Source: Basipetospora chlamydospora (Eukaryota > Ascomycota > Sordariomycetes > Microascales). Taken from it: 64,000 nucleotides of DNA. The notes under the pieces were generated by a model, which was given only the letters and a program-made list of their open reading frames with translations, did not search any database and had not been told where the DNA came from. The stretch spans positions 2,181,898-2,245,897 of the forward strand of contig BCHP01000005.1 in the NCBI GenBank assembly GCA_001599675.1. Reading direction: 5' to 3'. Positions 1-11,489 of this stretch are shown in pieces; the stretch's first letter is position 1; every line of letters begins with the position of its first letter. The position numbers were made by a program, and so were the translations under genes.

Positions 1-856
1 CGGCGGATGGCTGTTTCGGCAAAGACGGTATCGTTGAGGGAGAGGGCTTTCCCCGGAATGGGCTTCTGCTCGCATCCCGCTTCGAGAGCCACAATGACTG
101 TGTCCGTGAGTTGTCAGTTCAGCCGCCCAAGGCCGTCTATATGTCTCTTCCCACTCGCTTCTCTCCTTTACGCCGTCTTCCCCCTTTTTGGTCTTATCCG
201 GGAGCCGGGTGTAGAAGTGAACGGTGGAAGACTCATGCTGATGGTTGACGTACAGTTTGCAAGGAATCCGCTTCCTTGATCCGAACGTACGCAGGAAAGA
301 CATCCGGAGAAGGAGCTCGAAGCCAAGATCGTTCCATCCTTAGTCTCGCAGTACGAGTATGGCGATGCCGTGTTTGAGCCTGAATTGCCGCCAAGCTGCA
401 TCCCTTGGAGAGCACCACACGCCGAAGGAGCACTGCAAGGGTCAGAGCCAATCATGGTGGCGTCGGGGGAGCCCAAAAGGCAATAGTCTACCGCATACGC
501 CAGGTTGTCTTTTGGATAGTAAGCATGTCAGTGTTTACTCGCCTATTGCACCCGGTGGTTATTCACTTACACAGGAACCACTGCTGATCAGTCTCCTTGC
601 CGCTCACATACGTGCTTTCCTGTAAGCACTCGAGGCATCTCTGGAATTTCCGGCCGGCCGAGGATGATGAGTAACGCTGGTCCTCGCAGACGATGTCATC
701 GTCGCTCGTGGTGTTGGGCCAAGGGTCTGCATCGTTGTCGGAGGTTTTGGCGCATGCAGAAGAGCATGGCGAGCCCGCGGTGATCCGGAGAGCGGATGTG
801 GTATTTGCGAGTAGTGTTATGAAGACAAAGAGAATATGCGGAAAGAAGGGCATCAT
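1..856 (-). CDS. Cys-rich single-pass surface protein, paralogue 1 (3' end outside window)
   Basis: Partial gene. Exons read 856-571, 508-254 and 97 to beyond base 1, with GT-AG introns of 62 and 156 nt; phases agree (1, 1). The first ATG of a tandem Met pair gives a signal peptide (MMPFFPHILFVFITLLA), then a mature start of the form ALRITAGSPC. Conserved family positions visible here are IVCEDQ, FQRCLECL, TDQQWFLYNL, an ACG motif, GCLSCV, LANC and GCEQKP. The same order of motifs occurs in the genes at 11490-13044 and 25229-26903, which also show a transmembrane helix and a long cytosolic tail, so those parts are expected beyond the edge. Similar fungal proteins are, as I recall, often labelled LPXTG-domain-containing; the function is unknown. 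The call of family membership is strong; any role in surface sensing is inference. Confidence 0.85.
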
Positions 857-2874
857 GACGAACGAGGGATATGGTGTGTTTTGTGCTTTGATATTAGTGT
901 ATACCCAGAGGAAGGATGACGGGATGGAACGCGCAAGTGGTACAGACAACATAAAACGCCGTTCCAACAACAGGGATGATATCAATGTGCTCAAGAAACG
1001 AATACCGGGGTGGGGGGGATAAGTGCAAGTGTACACGACTGTGCTGTAAGTGTCTGTGTTCTGTTGTGCCGAGAGAACCAGCCTCTGAAGGATCGCAACC
1101 GATGCGGAGTGTAATCTGTACGTCTCTATTCGTCCGAGGGAAGAATATCAAAGGCAGTGGTGGTATGGGGGATACGGGCAGGGGCGTTCCTCTTTGGTTC
1201 TCCTCTCTTGTCCGGCAAGCTCTATTCGGGTAAGGAAAAGGGGCAGGGTAGAGGCAACAGCTATCAGGTCTCAGAACCCACGCTGAAGGGGGGGAGACCT
1301 CAAGGAATGTGAGAGTAGGGGTTTTTCTTTTGGTGTGCCCGTAAAAGGGAGAAAGAAAGAAACGACTAGGAGACGTAACGGGTCATCATGATTAAGGGGT
1401 GCAGCTTTGGCATTAGGGATGGAAAGGAGAGGTGGAAAGGTTGGAAACAGCCAAGGCCCCGTGAGCCGGAGGAGGGGCGGGAGGAAAGAGCCTCATATTC
1501 ATACTCGGGGATCTCGCTTGCGGGGTGTGCCTGTCCAAGGGACATTCCACGTCATATCTGTATGTAGGGGGAAGGTAGCAAGGGGAATGGGGATGACAAC
1601 TGGCTTCCCCAGAAACAAGGGTCATCCCGAGGATTGAAGAAAGACTAAGGGGACGAGTCGCTCTCGGCTTGTCACATCAACTCTGATGCGCTGCCCGATC
1701 GCGTATGTCAAGTCCCGAACCTAACGCAAGCCCACCCAGCATGTGCCACGGAGCCGCTTCCCAGATAACCTATCACACTTGATCGCCCACCCCCCATCTC
1801 ATAGACACTGGAGGTTCTAGCCCCTCGAAGAAGGACTTGAGGGAAAGTAGGGGTAGGGAGGGGGGAGGGGGGTGGGATGGGACGAGAGAACCGGCAGTCC
1901 TTGGGTTGTGCTGCCGCGCTCATCAGGCATCTTTTTCTCTTCCCTCTCACCTTTAGGGGGGCGCTGTGCGGTGAACTGCCAGGTTTTTCTTCTCCGTTGT
2001 GCATGAGACTGACAGCGAACACCTAGAGTCGTATGGCTCCGGGACAGCACCACCCATACAGCTTAAGTGCGTGGAAGTAGGGTGTGGGGAAACGTGGAGG
2101 TGTGGATGGATGAATATCGAATGCGAAAGAGAAATCAGCCCCCAACCCATGTGCTGTGCAGATTGGGCCGCTCCGATGCCGACCGTCGGTTCCTGGCCCT
2201 TTCCGGTTCTGTCCTTCATAGGCGCGGACGACGGAAGCCTAGAACAAGGTGATATATTGCCTTCTGAGGAATTGAAAAGCGTCAGCATTGATGTGACGTG
2301 CCCTCTGAAGAAGGCCCGGAAGGGAAAAAAGGAACATCATCGATGGCTTTCGACCAATTGGAACTGGAAGAGGCTTCTTTTCAACATACACCGAGGCATG
2401 TAAGCGACGAGTCCGCGATAAGTCTGCTTCAAGCAACCTTTTCGCATGCCGGTTTCCGCAGTCGTGACGCCGAGGAATCCACCCCCGCAGAATCTGGCAC
2501 CAGTCGCACCGCACATGGGCACCTTGCTCTCGTGGGGAAAGAGGGCGGGGGGATGAGAGGAATACTCAACCTCGACAAGGGTGCGCACCTTGGATGATGC
2601 CGTCCCAAGCGCCCATGCCTGACGCAAGTGGCTTTTCGTCGTGCGCTTCGTTCCCACCTCGATTCATCCAATCCGCGATCCGGATCCCGGCAGCCCAATA
2701 TGCATCTCGTCCCTACTTTCTTCCCACCCTCCCACTCCTCGCGACGAATCGGAAAAACTGGATTGTTGGGCTGGGCTGGCTAACTCAACGATTCCCATGA
2801 AGATTTTCCTATCGATGTCTGGGGTCGCATCAATGGGTGAAGAAGGCTGGGCAACTCGTAGGGTGGGTGGCAGC

Positions 2875-2936
2875 CGGGGAGAGGGGAGGGGAAGGGGAGG
2901 GGAAGGGGAGGGGAGGGGGGTGGGCGTGTCGTGATC
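2875..2936 (+). repeat. GGGGA-type purine tract, possible G-quadruplex
   Basis: Repeated GGGGA and GGGGAA units give more than eight consecutive runs of three or more G on the plus strand. Such spacing meets the sequence rule for G-quadruplex folding. It lies in intergenic DNA. Confidence 0.75.
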
Positions 2937-3232
2937 GAATGTCACCGTGACCAGCGCCTACTCTCGTTCGATCCCCATGGTCAATAATTTAGTTCGCACT
3001 CTTGGCGCGTATATCTCGTAAAGAATGGGGTCGACGGCGCTGTGATGGAGGACTTCCAAGTGGCGAGACTGTGAAGGTGTGCTTGCTAACCCACAAATGT
3101 GATGGGAAGCGCTCAACCTTCAGGGCACGGCGTCTAACTCCGTAGAGGGGATTGATTTGATGCCACAGATTTCCAGTTCCCATCACGACAGGATCTCGTG
3201 ACTTTCTCGGTGTGTAAGCATCGGCGCCGAGA

Positions 3233-3262
3233 CCGGCACCGGCACCGGCACCGACACCGACT
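3233..3262 (+). repeat. GGCACC hexanucleotide repeat
   Basis: About five tandem copies of an ACCGGC/ACCGAC hexamer, the last ones slightly diverged. Intergenic, no associated gene. Confidence 0.75.
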
Positions 3263-3628
3263 TTGTATCCTGAGGCATCCGCGAATCAACGCTCCTCTCG
3301 TATCGCCTTCTCCTTCTCCATCCCACGATACTTGTGTGGATACCGAGGACACCCCTGCTCCCTATCCGCCATCTACCTAACCAGTTGTCAGCGATTGGAT
3401 GTCAGTAACCAGTCCCATCCGGCGACCACTGCTCTCTCCGAGCAGACCTCTCGGCGAGGGTCAGTAGCACGATATGACACCGGTCCCCATCCATGCCATG
3501 CTGCTTTAAAACTTTTCAGATTTCCTATCAAGTAGAGGCCATACCGGACATTAACTCGGCAAAGAAGAAAGACATACAAACCGAACGCCCATACACCATA
3601 TCAAGATTCCGATAATGATACACCAGAA

Positions 3629-3644
3629 CCCCCCCCCCCCCCCC
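3629..3644 (+). repeat. Poly-C tract (16 nt)
   Basis: Sixteen consecutive C on the plus strand, about 130 nt downstream of the CBF5 stop codon. It is one of four C tracts of 14 nt or more in the window, all with C on the plus strand. Confidence 0.9.
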
Positions 3645-3775
3645 TCTGCTCCCTTAGCACCCCCAACACTACCAACTCGCACCAACCCCCTTCACGTGGG
3701 TGGGACCATACCACACACACATACACACACACACACAAGACGCTCGCTCTAGAAGACAAGACAGGAGTGTCGCTT

Positions 3776-5981
3776 CTAATCACTCTCATCATCCTTGCTG
3801 CCCTTGGCCGCCTTCTTCGCCTCCTTGGCCGCCTTCTTCTCTGCCTTCCTCCTCTTCCTCTCCGCCCTCTCCTCCGCCGTCTCGTCCTTCTTCCTCTTCT
3901 TCGACTCGCCGTCCTCCTCGCCACCGGCCTTGGTGGCCGTGGCGGGCGTGTCGACCGCCATCGACGTGTCCGCGTCGGCGGCCGCCTTCTTGGGCGTGGC
4001 CACGGGGGCCGCGGCCTTGGCGGGGGTCGCAGGGGCGCCGTTGCTAGCGGCCTCCGCAGCCGCGGCGCCGTAGTCCTTGTAGTCGGCCTTCCACTGCGCG
4101 GGCGTCTCCTCCGTCACGCGGCCGTACTTGTCGAGCTTGCCGTCCGCCTTGAGCTTCTTCTTCTCCATGGCCGTGGGGCCAAGTCCCCAGCGGCGGGGGT
4201 ACAGGTCGCGCTCCATGATGTTGCGCTTGACCTTGGCAACAACGCCGTGGTCGCAGGTCGTCATCTCGAGGGTGGACTGCATGCGTGTTAGAGAGCTAGT
4301 CTTCCTGTGGACTAACCGTAAGTGGGGTAACGAGGGTTACTCACCATCTGGGCGATACCAAGGCAGATGGCCTCTCCCTTGGTGGTCATGAGGACGACCT
4401 CCTCGTGGTGCTCAATTCCATCCTCTGTGATTAAGTTAGTAACTCGTGTCGGCGAACTTCGGAGTCAGTAAATAACGAGGATTCGAAACTAACCATAACG
4501 GAGAACTATGATGAAGTACGTTAGCAAGCCGTAGATGTTAATCGGAGGAGCGCACCGGGAACAACTTACGTCCGGGAAGCATGAGCTTGGCACCGTAGCA
4601 GACGGCGTTGACGGCGCTGTCCTTGACTACGAGCCTCTTGTACGTGCAGAGGAGCGACTCCAGGGGGCTGATAACCCGGCGGAGATACGACTCGTCCCTG
4701 GTGTTATCGTACAGCCACTGCGCGTCGAGAACGTCGTGCAGCGTGACGAGGGCCTTGGACTCGTCAACAGCGCCGGAGCGGATACGGCGGAGCTCCTGCA
4801 TGTGAGCGCCGACACCGAGGAGGAGGCCGAGATGGACGCAAAGGGTACGGATGTAGGTACCGGCTAGGGGCACAAGTCAGAAGAATCCTTTCCCGCGCGT
4901 ACTTTGGCATATGCCGAATACTGAGTCTGCGGTTCCAGGAACTAACTAACCTTCGCAAGAGACGCTGAAAACGCCGAGGCCGCGGTCGTTGTCGAACTCG
5001 ATGAGGTTGATGTTGTGGATCGTGCGGATACGGAGCTGGCGCTTGACTGCGCTGATCAAAGGCGGCCTCTGGAATAGCGCACCGGTGAGCGTTTCGAGGG
5101 CCCGCGCGAACTGAGCCTGGCCGCCGGGGATCTTGTCGTGGAGGCGGATAACGCAGAGGTACTCCTTTCCGGCACCCTGCTGGGACTTGACCAGTCTATC
5201 CAGGATGTTAGTACACCGCATCTGGGACTGCATCTTCAAAACCGACGTGAAATCGCTTCGCGGGTTACTAACCGAGTGGCGCGGTCGACGCTGGAGAAGT
5301 TGTTAGCAATGGGGCCGGCTTCATGGGGCGAAAAGCTGTCGAGAAACATACCAGACAATCAGACATCCAGTGACTTTGGGGTCCAGCTATGAAGTGTCAG
5401 TAAACACACACACATAAACACAATCGCATTGGTTGACCGTACAGTTCCGGAGTGGCCGGTCTTATCGCATCTATACACCCAACTCGTTAGCCATCGTCTG
5501 TCCAAGGAGCCATCCCTCCCACGTGTACGGGAGACTAACCTCAGGATGCGCTTGATCCACGAGACGACCTCGTGTGATGAGGGGTTCGCGGGCTTGTCGA
5601 GGTTGATAACACCGCTCTGGATGTACGACTTGATGTCCCTCTTGTGCGGCGCGCAACCGTGGGGGATGGGCGTGAAGTGACCGGTGCGGACGAGCACTAA
5701 ACAAGGCCTCTCACGTTAGCATCCGATGCCTCTTGCTTCCCAAAGCCACCCAGAGTGGCCCGGGAGTACCACCGCGTGCCACCGCGATTCGTCTGCCTTG
5801 AGCCGGTAGAGAAAGGGGCGTGCGGGTCGGGAGAACGGGAGGGCGGCAACGTACGCTTGTTGTAGTTCTTGAGGAGAAGGGGCCACTCGCTCGTGTCGAC
5901 GGCGGGCACGATGGCCTGGGGCTTGATGACATGCTCCTCGTCCTCCTTGGAGCCTCCCGCCTTCACGATATCCATTGTCAT
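3776..5981 (-). CDS. CBF5: H/ACA snoRNP pseudouridine synthase (dyskerin/Cbf5)
   Basis: Catalytic subunit of box H/ACA snoRNPs, which isomerises uridines in rRNA in the nucleolus. Ten exons on the minus strand: 5981-5855, 5696-5540, 5470-5443, 5386-5352, 5290-5273, 5195-4951, 4863-4570, 4505-4494, 4424-4345 and 4276-3776. The sum is 498 residues, close to the usual 480-510. Family landmarks in order are the dyskerin N-terminal motif before GVINLDKPANPSSHEVVSW, then TGHSGTLDPKVTG with the catalytic Asp, GTYIRTLCVHLG of the TruB fold, a PUA domain ending in TTKGEAICLGIAQM, and DHGVVAKVKR with DLYPRRWGLGP. The tail is Ala-rich, then a Lys/Glu-rich nucleolar-type tail ending DDESD. Four exons are only 12, 18, 28 and 35 nt, yet every join restores the conserved protein. 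The start was chosen at the first of two nearby in-frame ATGs (5981 and 5975). Confidence 0.95.
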
Positions 5982-6823
5982 CTTTGCGTGCTTGCTCGAA
6001 TCGATCGCGCTTCGTGTCGGTTTCGTCAAAATTTCCGTTCGATATTCGCCTTTTCTACTGCGAGAAGAAGAAAAAAAAGTCAACACCTCATTCTTTTTTT
6101 TTTTTTCTTCTTTTTCGAGTCTGCTCCAACTTTTCCCCTTCGTTACCCCCAACCACCCACTCCACTTTTGGGGAAACTCGACACAATGGTATCTGGCAAT
6201 GCCTTACCTCGGTAGCGATACTCGAGAGACAAAACGGACAATGGGCGGCAATATATCGTTGTCCTGGACTTTCGGTGGTGGCTATCCGAAATGTCGACTG
6301 GCTGTTGTCGAGGTTGGAAGTTGGAGCTCGTTCAGTTCACAATTTTTTTTTTCTGCGGTGGATCGCCTCGCACGTTGTGTGGGGAGTGAAGAGGGAGGTA
6401 CCAGGAGCCAATTGCTTAACATTAAATTTACCACTCTGCACGTTAAATGTATAGAGAGAACCAGGAACTTGTTAGCCCCCACTCCGCCAGGAAATGCGCC
6501 ATCAGTGGCTGAATTTAGGCGGTGTGTCGGTGGCTAGTGTGGCGCAAAGGAAAACCGAGTCTGTCGCCCATTTGATCCTATTTTACAGTATAGTGAGTGT
6601 TACAGTGTATTACCAGTATTATCATATAAAGAGGAATTCTTGCTGTTGTGTATCTTTTCGTGTTCATGTCCGACCACTTCTCATAAGCATTTAACATCAT
6701 TATCATCTCCGTATGAGGGTACCTAGAGATCTCACGATAGCTTGACTTGCTATAGTTTACAACCGTCAGATGTCTATAGGCGGGTGCACCTTAAGATGGA
6801 TATCAAACAGTCGAGTACAACCT
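5982..6823. other. CBF5 upstream region and NLR 3' flank
   Basis: Contains pyrimidine-rich stretches around 6095-6120, probably in the CBF5 leader or promoter on the opposite strand, and an AT-richer segment at 6560-6720 downstream of the NLR stop codon. No gene seen. Confidence 0.5.
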
Positions 6824-9800
6824 CTATAAATCGTCCATCTCCACCGATAGCCCCGGCGGCAGGTCAATGGGGCCTTTCCGCGAGGCGCTCGGCGGAGCGT
6901 AAAGGTAGACAGAAGGATAATAAATGGTCTCGCTGCGGAAGGAACGATTCCTCGCGTCGACATCTGCCCCTTCCTCTAAGAGCAGTTTTATAGTCTCCTG
7001 TGAACGACCGCTCTTGGCGGCGGAAAACGGAATGTCCTCGATCTCCGCACCCGCTCGTATAAGGAGCCTCGCAACGTCATCGTGACCTTGGTGCAAAGCA
7101 ATCTCCAAGGGGGCGCCGAAGGGGCCATACCCGCCCTTGACATCCGCTCCGTACTCCAACAGGATCTCCACAATGTCAACGCAGCCTTGTCGTGAGGCAG
7201 CGTATAAAGCGTTCCCGTGCTGATAGACCCTGGCACTAACATCCGCCCCCTTCTCCAACAATAGGCGGACAATTTCGGCATGGCCTGCATCCGAGGCGGC
7301 TTGCAACGCATTGTTGTACTGACCGCCAATGGCGTTCACGTTGGCCCCTTCCTGCAAGAGCAGCTCCACAATGTCGCCATGGCCTTGCCACGAGGCGGCC
7401 TGCAGGGCATTGCCATACATGCCGTGCTGCACGTTGACATCTGCCCCTTTCTCCAAAAGGAGCTTCACAACGTTCATATGACCTCCAAAGGAGGCAGCCT
7501 GGAGAGCGGTGCCGAAATGGCCTTCCTGGACGCTGACGTCCGCTCCCCTCGCTATGAGCAGCTGCACGATATCACCATGCCCTCCGTAGCAGGCGGCCTG
7601 GAGAGGGGTGCCGAGGTGGCCGCCCCGTACCTTGACTTCCGCACCCTTGTTGACCAATTCTTGTGCCACCCTCATCAAGCCCGCAAGGCAGGCGTAATAG
7701 AGCAATGATCCTTGAGGAGGGCCGAGATCCCTCGCCGATGGCCGATCGGCTTGATACAAGCGACCCCATCGCTGAAACATATCATGGTCCTCGAGGAACG
7801 CTAGCGTCGCTTGAAACACGCCGTCGTGACTCTCTGCCCAAGCAGCATGGGTCGTCCAGATTTCAGCTGCCAATCTGGCCATAGGGTAGTCCCTATTGAG
7901 GCTTTCCCTATCGAAGGTCTCGCCCCAGAAGGTTTCTTCGTCGAGCTTTCTGTAGTGACCCTCAATACCCGCCAGGTATGCGAGGCAAGTCGTTGTGATG
8001 ACAACGCCACACGCGGGTTGCTCAAAGTCCGCTCGAAGCATCAGAAACTCCTTCACAGAGAAGTGGGCAAGGTGCAGCTCTTTCCTGGTGACTCCCCAGA
8101 ACCGTGAGCCCCAGCTTTCCCTCACTTCAACAATAGAGAGCAGACTCGGGCAGAAACGGAGAACGTCGTTGTCCATGAAAACTCTGCCATCTTTGTCAAA
8201 GCCACCTGGCTCCGTCGTCGTGTCCGTGGCGATGACATCGATAGCCTCCTGTACTGTGAGAGGTCGAGGCGCCTGGACAAGAAACTGCAGGAGGCGCATG
8301 GCGGCGCCTAGGAGATCCTCTGGTATGGAACTGATCATTCTCTCGTAGGTCTCGTCCAAGTTACGTGGTAAGCGCTGGAGGGTGGTTTTGATGGCTTTGG
8401 GGCTCGGGCATCGGGCAAGACTGTCCATCTGGCATGTAGCCCATTGGAACCTACGGCGGCCGTCAGTAATGACCAAAGGAAATGATCTGGTAGTACTTAC
8501 ATGCCGTCAGCTCCATCTCCAACTCGTGCTTTGATCTGCTCTTCAAGATCTTGCGAGAGACGTTTGTCTTGAAAATCTGGTCCCGCAAGCTGTGTTGCTA
8601 CGTACTCTCGGATATCGGCATTGACGCCCGTTTTGTCGAGCAAGATACAGCTCTCGCTTCCGATGGCGGAGGGAATCCTAGCAAGAAACTCGGGCTCAGG
8701 CCGGCCGGTGCAGAAAATCTGGACATGGCGCAGCTCCGGTTTGGACGTGACATCCCCTAGCCAGGTGAGAAGCTTGCTTCGAGTTGTCGACTCGTCCAAA
8801 GCATCTAGAACAATACACACCCGGGCATTGTCCTTGAGCATCTTCGACACGACATCCGACAGCGCCTTTGTGGTAGGCTGCTTGAGACCATTTTGGTTTG
8901 CACCTCCTTGATGTTCACCACCTCCGCTGGCCCTGAACAGGGCATCTAGCTGCGCCGTACAAGGAGCCGTGCTTTGGTACAACTGACACGCGAGCGACCG
9001 CAGCATGCCATCCAGGGTCTGCTTTTCCTTGTCGCTGAAGTCGAAGAAGAAGCTGAGAACCAGACGGCCGCCCGCTTCAGCGAGAGCGTCCAGTACCGTT
9101 GCGCTGAGCACCGTTTTGCCGCAGCCCGCCAGCCCTTGCAGCCACAGGTGTTGAGGCGACCCCGACATCCATGACTGGAACATTGTGTGCTCCAAGAGCC
9201 ACCCGCCCGTCTTCTTGCACCGGAGATCCCTTGCGTGATTCGCGTTCACTGACGGGTCAGGGGGACAAAGCCAGCGTTGAATTTTCTCTGAATGCTGGGC
9301 TGACTTCACCTCTTTCACAGTGACGGTTGTCTCGTCGACCTGTCGTCCAACTATATGGTATTTTATTAGCAGGTACGAAAGCAGCGCGATCATAACTAGT
9401 ATACTAACTGTGATCTAGCGTCTCTAGCGTCTCGGCAATCCGTCTCTCTGCCTCGACCCTGTTTGGAGGGATCTTCAGGAGCAGGTCTTTGGCATACGCC
9501 GCCGATGTCATCGCCGCATACCCCTGCCACTCTTTATTCTTATGGGAGTCGGCGTAGTCGCAAATGCCGCGGATGACCAAGCATGGGAAGTGGTTCATCA
9601 GGCCGGCCGCCTCCATCTCAAAGCAGAGAACGCCCTTGTCCGCTGCCAGCTTGTCACGGATCTGTGCATTCTTCATCAACTTGTTCGCGCTGGCGATGAG
9701 CCCGTAGTGGATGGCGGGATCGTCCTCGTCTTCGCCACGTTCGGGCCGAGACACCAGGTCGGCTGGGTCTTCACCGCATTTGTCGCTGCAGCTCTGGCTT

Positions 9801-10405
9801 GAGTCGCTGTGCACAAAGTCCGATCGGTACAGCTTGTCGCTTGCTCTGGGTGGTCGAGAATATTTTTTACGCAGTCGAGGCTTCTTATCCAGGATCTTGG
9901 CCACCTGGGCCTGCAGGTCATGGCCGTCCGCCTCATACTGCGCCTCAAGGCCGCCTACTGCTGCTCGGAGAAGTGCCGGCGCCTGGTTCAAAACCTGCGT
10001 GTGCTGGAAGGCCTGGCCCTGAATCGCCTTGCCGTAGTCATACTCAAAAACACCCCCTTGGGTCCCGTCTCGACTGCTGACCACGATATCACCCAAGCGC
10101 ACGTCTTGTTTCGCGCTTGGCGCACCACCGGCGATGCCAACCATCAGTCCGACGCGGATGTTGGGGAAGCTATGAAGCATATCCCTTGCGACCGTTGCCG
10201 CCATTGTGGTGCCGTACTCACCCTTGGGTAGGCTGGCCATCACGACGTTGTGACGTCCGATCTTCCCCAGGGTGTAGACATTGTTGTCATGTTGGTGCGT
10301 ATGTTCGGGGTCATCGTGCCGCTCGTCGAGAAACTGCTGGGCAGCAACGAGCTCGGTTGTGATGGCTGAAATCCAGCCGACGGTGTATTTCGATGGGTCT
10401 GACAT
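6824..10405 (-). CDS. NOD-like receptor: PNP_UDP domain, NACHT NTPase, ankyrin repeats
   Basis: Three exons, 10405-9409, 9350-8501 and 8450-6824, with introns of 58 and 50 nt, give 1157 residues. Residues ~8-325 resemble the purine-nucleoside-phosphorylase/uridine-phosphorylase superfamily used as an N-terminal domain in fungal STAND proteins (start MSDPSKYTVGW, GLMVGIAGG, FEMEAAGLMN, VIRGICDYADSHKN). The NACHT part has Walker A GLAGCGKT at 405-412 and Walker B VCIVLDALDE at 509-518, followed by an FCTGRPEPEF segment and the FQWATCQMDSL helix region. About seven canonical ankyrin repeats plus a degenerate one span ~862-1116. Fungal proteins of this architecture are regarded as NOD-like receptors acting in the cytosol in non-self recognition or heterokaryon incompatibility; ligand and output here are unknown. 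The second in-frame ATG is preferred because it begins the conserved N-terminus. No disabling mutation is seen. Confidence 0.93.
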
Positions 10406-11489
10406 TGGTGCGGCGGGTCGTGCACGCCTATTTCTGGACAAGCACCAAGGGGCGGAGGGCCGTTAAAGAGAGGTGCAGTTGAAAGAGGAAGAAAAGAGGT
10501 TCTTGTCGTCTGAGGTGCGCGCGAGCAGATATCCATAAATACCTGACTGCGCACGATCAGGCTCTGGGAGCTGGGGCTGGGGCTGGGGCTGGGGCTGGGT
10601 GCCCGGGAACACTCCCCTAGAGAGCCTGGGAAACGGAGCTGGACGGAACGAACAACCCGAAGTGTTGGCACAAGAGAATCGAGCAGGCCTGGGCCAAGAG
10701 GGGTGTTAACGATCCTTTTACGCAATCACGCATACTACGAGGTTGATGGGCGGTTATTGATTGGTGATGCTGTGATGGGATCCCAGCCTGGTGTCTCCAA
10801 ACCCCTTTTCGCAACTATAGAGGATCAAAGGAAGCGATCGACAGGCCGCCACAGGGTGGCATTATTGTTCACACTCGGGTCCTAGCAGAAGAGTAGGTCG
10901 GCTGGGTCGCGAGGGTCTGGGAGGTAGGGGTCAGCTGGTGCGGGTACGAAAGCTGTTGATGGCCCTAGAAGAATGAACTGGTTGGTGAAACTGCGCCTGG
11001 CTCGCGCGAACGGCAAGCCGCTCGGATACAGCTCGAAAGAGGGCTCAGGTGAGGGCGCAGGTGCCGGTGAAAGGGGGCAAGACTACTCGTACCCAGGGGG
11101 ATTGTTTGATCGTATTGCTTTGATTGTTTTGGTTTTCGTTCGCAGTACTTGGTGAGAAGCTGACGTACTCTCGAGCATCTTTCCCCTTATATTCTGTAGC
11201 AAGCCACGCTGGATGTTGATGAGACGGGCATCTTTCGCTATTATGTGCACACCCACTTGGCACCACGCACTATAGGCTTGAATATGATACAGCGACAACT
11301 ATCGCTTTCCCTCAAACCCCTCGATTTAAAACCAAGTATTAGTAGTGCTCACGAGTTATATATGTCAAGGAAAAAAGAATCATCGGTATCATGCAGGGCC
11401 CCAGATCCAGTGAACTCCATGCTAAAGCCGCTTGAAACGGCCCTTCCATCGCTCCTAGGCTGTCAAAACGTTTTCCCCACCACTTGCTA
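10406..11489. other. NLR promoter region
   Basis: No gene recognised. Contains a GGGGCT repeat at 10570-10599, about 165 nt upstream of the NLR start codon. Confidence 0.5.
10570..10599 (+). repeat. (GGGGCT)n repeat upstream of the NLR
   Basis: Five tandem hexamers giving five runs of four G on the plus strand. It sits in the promoter or leader of the NLR gene read on the minus strand, where it appears as CCCCAG units. Confidence 0.85.

Larger units (their letters stand above)
857..3775. other. Intergenic region with low-complexity tracts
   Basis: No open frame here shows recognisable protein features or a credible splice structure. It holds a G-rich block at 2875-2936, a 6-bp repeat near 3233-3262, a 16-nt C tract at 3629-3644 and a CA-rich stretch near 3713-3736 just past the CBF5 stop codon. 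Confidence 0.6.

Noticed and set aside
3767..4291. Plus-strand frame of 174 codons over the CBF5 3' end
   Set aside because: Antisense shadow of the Lys/Ala-rich CBF5 tail; Leu/Arg-rich without domain features.
5869..6537. Plus-strand frame of 222 codons over the CBF5 5' end
   Set aside because: Antisense to CBF5 exon 1 and its pyrimidine-rich upstream region; Ser/Phe-rich low complexity.
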